Assembly: GCA_964469935.1 (NCBI GenBank)
Contig: CAYXZQ010000019.1
Span: 1-30,738 of the forward strand
Length of the DNA stretch: 30,738 nucleotides
Origin: CAYXZQ01 sp964469935
GTDB taxonomy: Archaea > Nanobdellota > Nanobdellia > Woesearchaeales > DSVV01
Direction of reading: 5' to 3'
Shown here: positions 29,728 through 30,738 of the stretch, one piece after another
Layout of the letters: each line of letters starts with the position of its first letter
Position numbering within the stretch: position 1 is the first letter of the stretch
Notes under the pieces: model-generated
The model's database searches: none
Seen by the model: the letters and a program-made list of their open reading frames with translations, nothing else
What the model was told of the DNA's origin: nothing
Made by a program: the position numbers and the translations under genes

Positions 29728-30347
29728 ATGTAAAACCGACAAGGAGCGAGCTTCTGCAGCTCAAGAAGAAGATAGTCCTTGCAAGGAACGGCCACAGCCT
29801 CCTCAAGAAGAAGAGGGACGGGCTGATTATGGAGTTCTTCGAGATACTCAAGGAGGCAAAGACCCTGCGCTCTGAGATGGTCGTCGCCTACAAGGATGCG
29901 CAGTCAAGGCTCAATATTGCGCGTACGCAGGAGTCTGAATTGTATTTGCGCTCATTGGCCCTTGCCATATCAAAGCATGCTGAGATCGAGACAGAGACGA
30001 AGAATGTCATGGGCATAAGGGTTCCGAAGATAGAGAAGTCAGGGGAGATAAGGAAGAAGTTCACAGACAGGGGCTACGGGATTTTGACAGGCTCTGTGCA
30101 TGTCGACGGCGGAGCGCACGGCTTTGAGAAGGTCGTCGAGCTTGCAATCAGGGTGGCTGAGATCGAGATCTCCATGAGGAAGATCCTTGCTGAGATCGAG
30201 AAGACCAAGAGGAGGGTCAATGCGCTTGAGTTCGCTGTGATCCCCGAGATGGAGCAGGCAGGAAGGTTCATCACGTTCAGGCTCGAGGAGATGGAGAGGG
30301 ACAACATCTCAGGCATGAAGCACATAAAGAAGAAGAAGGATTCCTGA
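29718..30347 (+). CDS. atpD: A-type ATP synthase subunit D
   Basis: A 209-aa protein forming the long coiled-coil central shaft of the rotor. The N-terminus NVKPTRSELLQLKKKIVLARNGHSLLKKKRDGLIMEF is the family signature (PTxxxLxxLKxxLxxAxxGxxLLKxKRD). The C-terminal helix (IRVAEIEISMRKILAEIEKTKRRVNALEFAVIPEM) includes the conserved RRVNALE segment. The gene starts 10 nt before the stop of the carbonic-anhydrase-like gene. It is the last gene of the operon; a short T-rich stretch follows the stop. Confidence 0.93.
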   Translation: MALNVKPTRSELLQLKKKIVLARNGHSLLKKKRDGLIMEFFEILKEAKTLRSEMVVAYKDAQSRLNIARTQESELYLRSLALAISKHAEIETETKNVMGIRVPKIEKSGEIRKKFTDRGYGILTGSVHVDGGAHGFEKVVELAIRVAEIEISMRKILAEIEKTKRRVNALEFAVIPEMEQAGRFITFRLEEMERDNISGMKHIKKKKDS

Positions 30348-30375
30348 AAGATTTATCCTGTTTTCACCGTAAGGC

Positions 30376-30387
30376 TTTTAAATTATA
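30376..30387 (+). promoter_or_regulatory. TATA box of the winged-helix regulator gene
   Basis: TTTTAAATTATA. The start of transcription should be near 30408, just before GGGGTGAT at 30411-30418. Confidence 0.5.
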
Positions 30388-30422
30388 CTCCTTCTACTAT
30401 ATTTTGTTCAGGGGTGATGTGA

Positions 30423-30710
30423 ATTAAGCTCAAATCGCAGTACAGGACAGTGGCATATGACCTTCTATCAGATTACTGCTGGGTCATGGTAGGCTCCCAG
30501 AGAAGGAAGATAATGAATTGCTTAAGTTCCGAGAAGCTGCCAAGCCAGGTCAAGAAGGAGACAGGACTTCCGTTCTCCAATGTCAGCCGTGTCTTGGCTG
30601 AGATGGTCGAGAAGGAGCTTGTCCAGAGGCTCGGAACCGAGGAGAGGTTCCGGCTGTACTCGCTCACAGAGAAGGGGAACCTGGTCAGGTTGCGGATGAA
30701 GGGGCAGTGA
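30423..30710 (+). CDS. Winged-helix transcriptional regulator, possibly starting at ATT
   Basis: A winged-helix DNA-binding protein. Residues WVMVGSQRRKIMNCLSSEKLPSQVKKETGLPFSNVSRVLAEMVEKELVQRL form helix-turn-helix plus wing, close in style to small archaeal ArsR/MarR-like regulators; RFRLYSLTEKGNLV is the closing strand-helix. The first canonical start in frame is GTG 30450 (86 aa), with no ribosome-binding site. A good one, GGGGTGAT, sits at 30411-30418, and the frame is open back to ATT 30423, with the codons between encoding KLKSQYRTV, a natural helical N-terminus. I therefore place the start at ATT 30423 (95 aa), with GTG 30450 as alternative. Target genes are unknown; it lies just downstream of the ATP synthase operon, with its own promoter. 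Confidence 0.65.
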   Translation: MKLKSQYRTVAYDLLSDYCWVMVGSQRRKIMNCLSSEKLPSQVKKETGLPFSNVSRVLAEMVEKELVQRLGTEERFRLYSLTEKGNLVRLRMKGQ

Positions 30711-30738
30711 GGGCCTTAATACTTGACAGGATCTCGCT

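Noticed and set aside
1..30738. CRISPR arrays, insertion sequences, tRNA genes, inteins.
   Set aside because: I looked for spaced direct repeats, transposase motifs, tRNA arms and intein blocks on both strands and saw none; the only direct repeats are the FN3 units and the gap-flanking 55-mer.

Overview
The window is archaeal, and its gene content and style suggest a small-genome, DPANN-like lineage from a metagenome assembly (inference; no rRNA is present to place it). The evidence is an A-type ATP synthase operon, ribosomal protein L21e next to RNA polymerase subunit Rpo4/F, an archaellin-type signal sequence, TATA boxes of the TTTAAATA/TTTATATA type, and arginine codons that are mostly AGG/AGA. 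In many genes the TATA centre lies 25-28 nt before the start codon, which predicts leaderless mRNAs. There is a 100-N assembly gap at 14526-14625. I see no tRNA, rRNA, CRISPR array or insertion sequence.

Layout. 1-1414: a small lipoprotein gene, then a wHTH-nucleotidyltransferase (MNT) gene overlapping a HEPN gene, a toxin/antitoxin-type pair. 1500-4901: a thioredoxin-reductase-fold flavoprotein without the CxxC, a secreted Cys-rich protein, and a TM-helix-repeat membrane protein. 4982-9675 (minus): a cell-surface protein with Ig/cadherin-like domains, rpo4, rpl21e, an L,D-transpeptidase-like protein with a twin-arginine signal, and a TctA-family transporter. 9837-11628: a His/Gly/Arg-rich putative lipoprotein, MarC, a small winged-helix-like protein and a RelE-like protein. 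11954-17199 is a surface/secretion island. It holds an archaellin whose variable region carries a metzincin-type protease domain, a lipoprotein overlapping it by 4 nt, a large FN3-repeat surface protein broken by the gap, and a PEBP-family lipoprotein. 17202-20932: a SWIM protein, an OB-fold protein, small membrane proteins, a PfkB kinase and unknown helical proteins. 21041-30347: the ATP synthase operon H-I-K-E-C-F-A-B-[beta-carbonic-anhydrase-like]-D, preceded by a long region that can fold into several strong hairpins. 30423-30710: a winged-helix regulator.

The most interesting item is the archaellin-metalloprotease fusion at 11954-13477. It keeps the archaellin N-terminal assembly helix and C-terminal end and carries HExxHxxGxxD plus a Met-turn between them, so it looks like an archaeal counterpart of bacterial flagellinolysin: a filament subunit that is also a protease. 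Second is a beta-carbonic-anhydrase-like gene embedded in the ATP synthase operon between B and D. Third is the structured RNA candidate at the head of that operon. An L,D-transpeptidase-like protein in an archaeon also merits attention.
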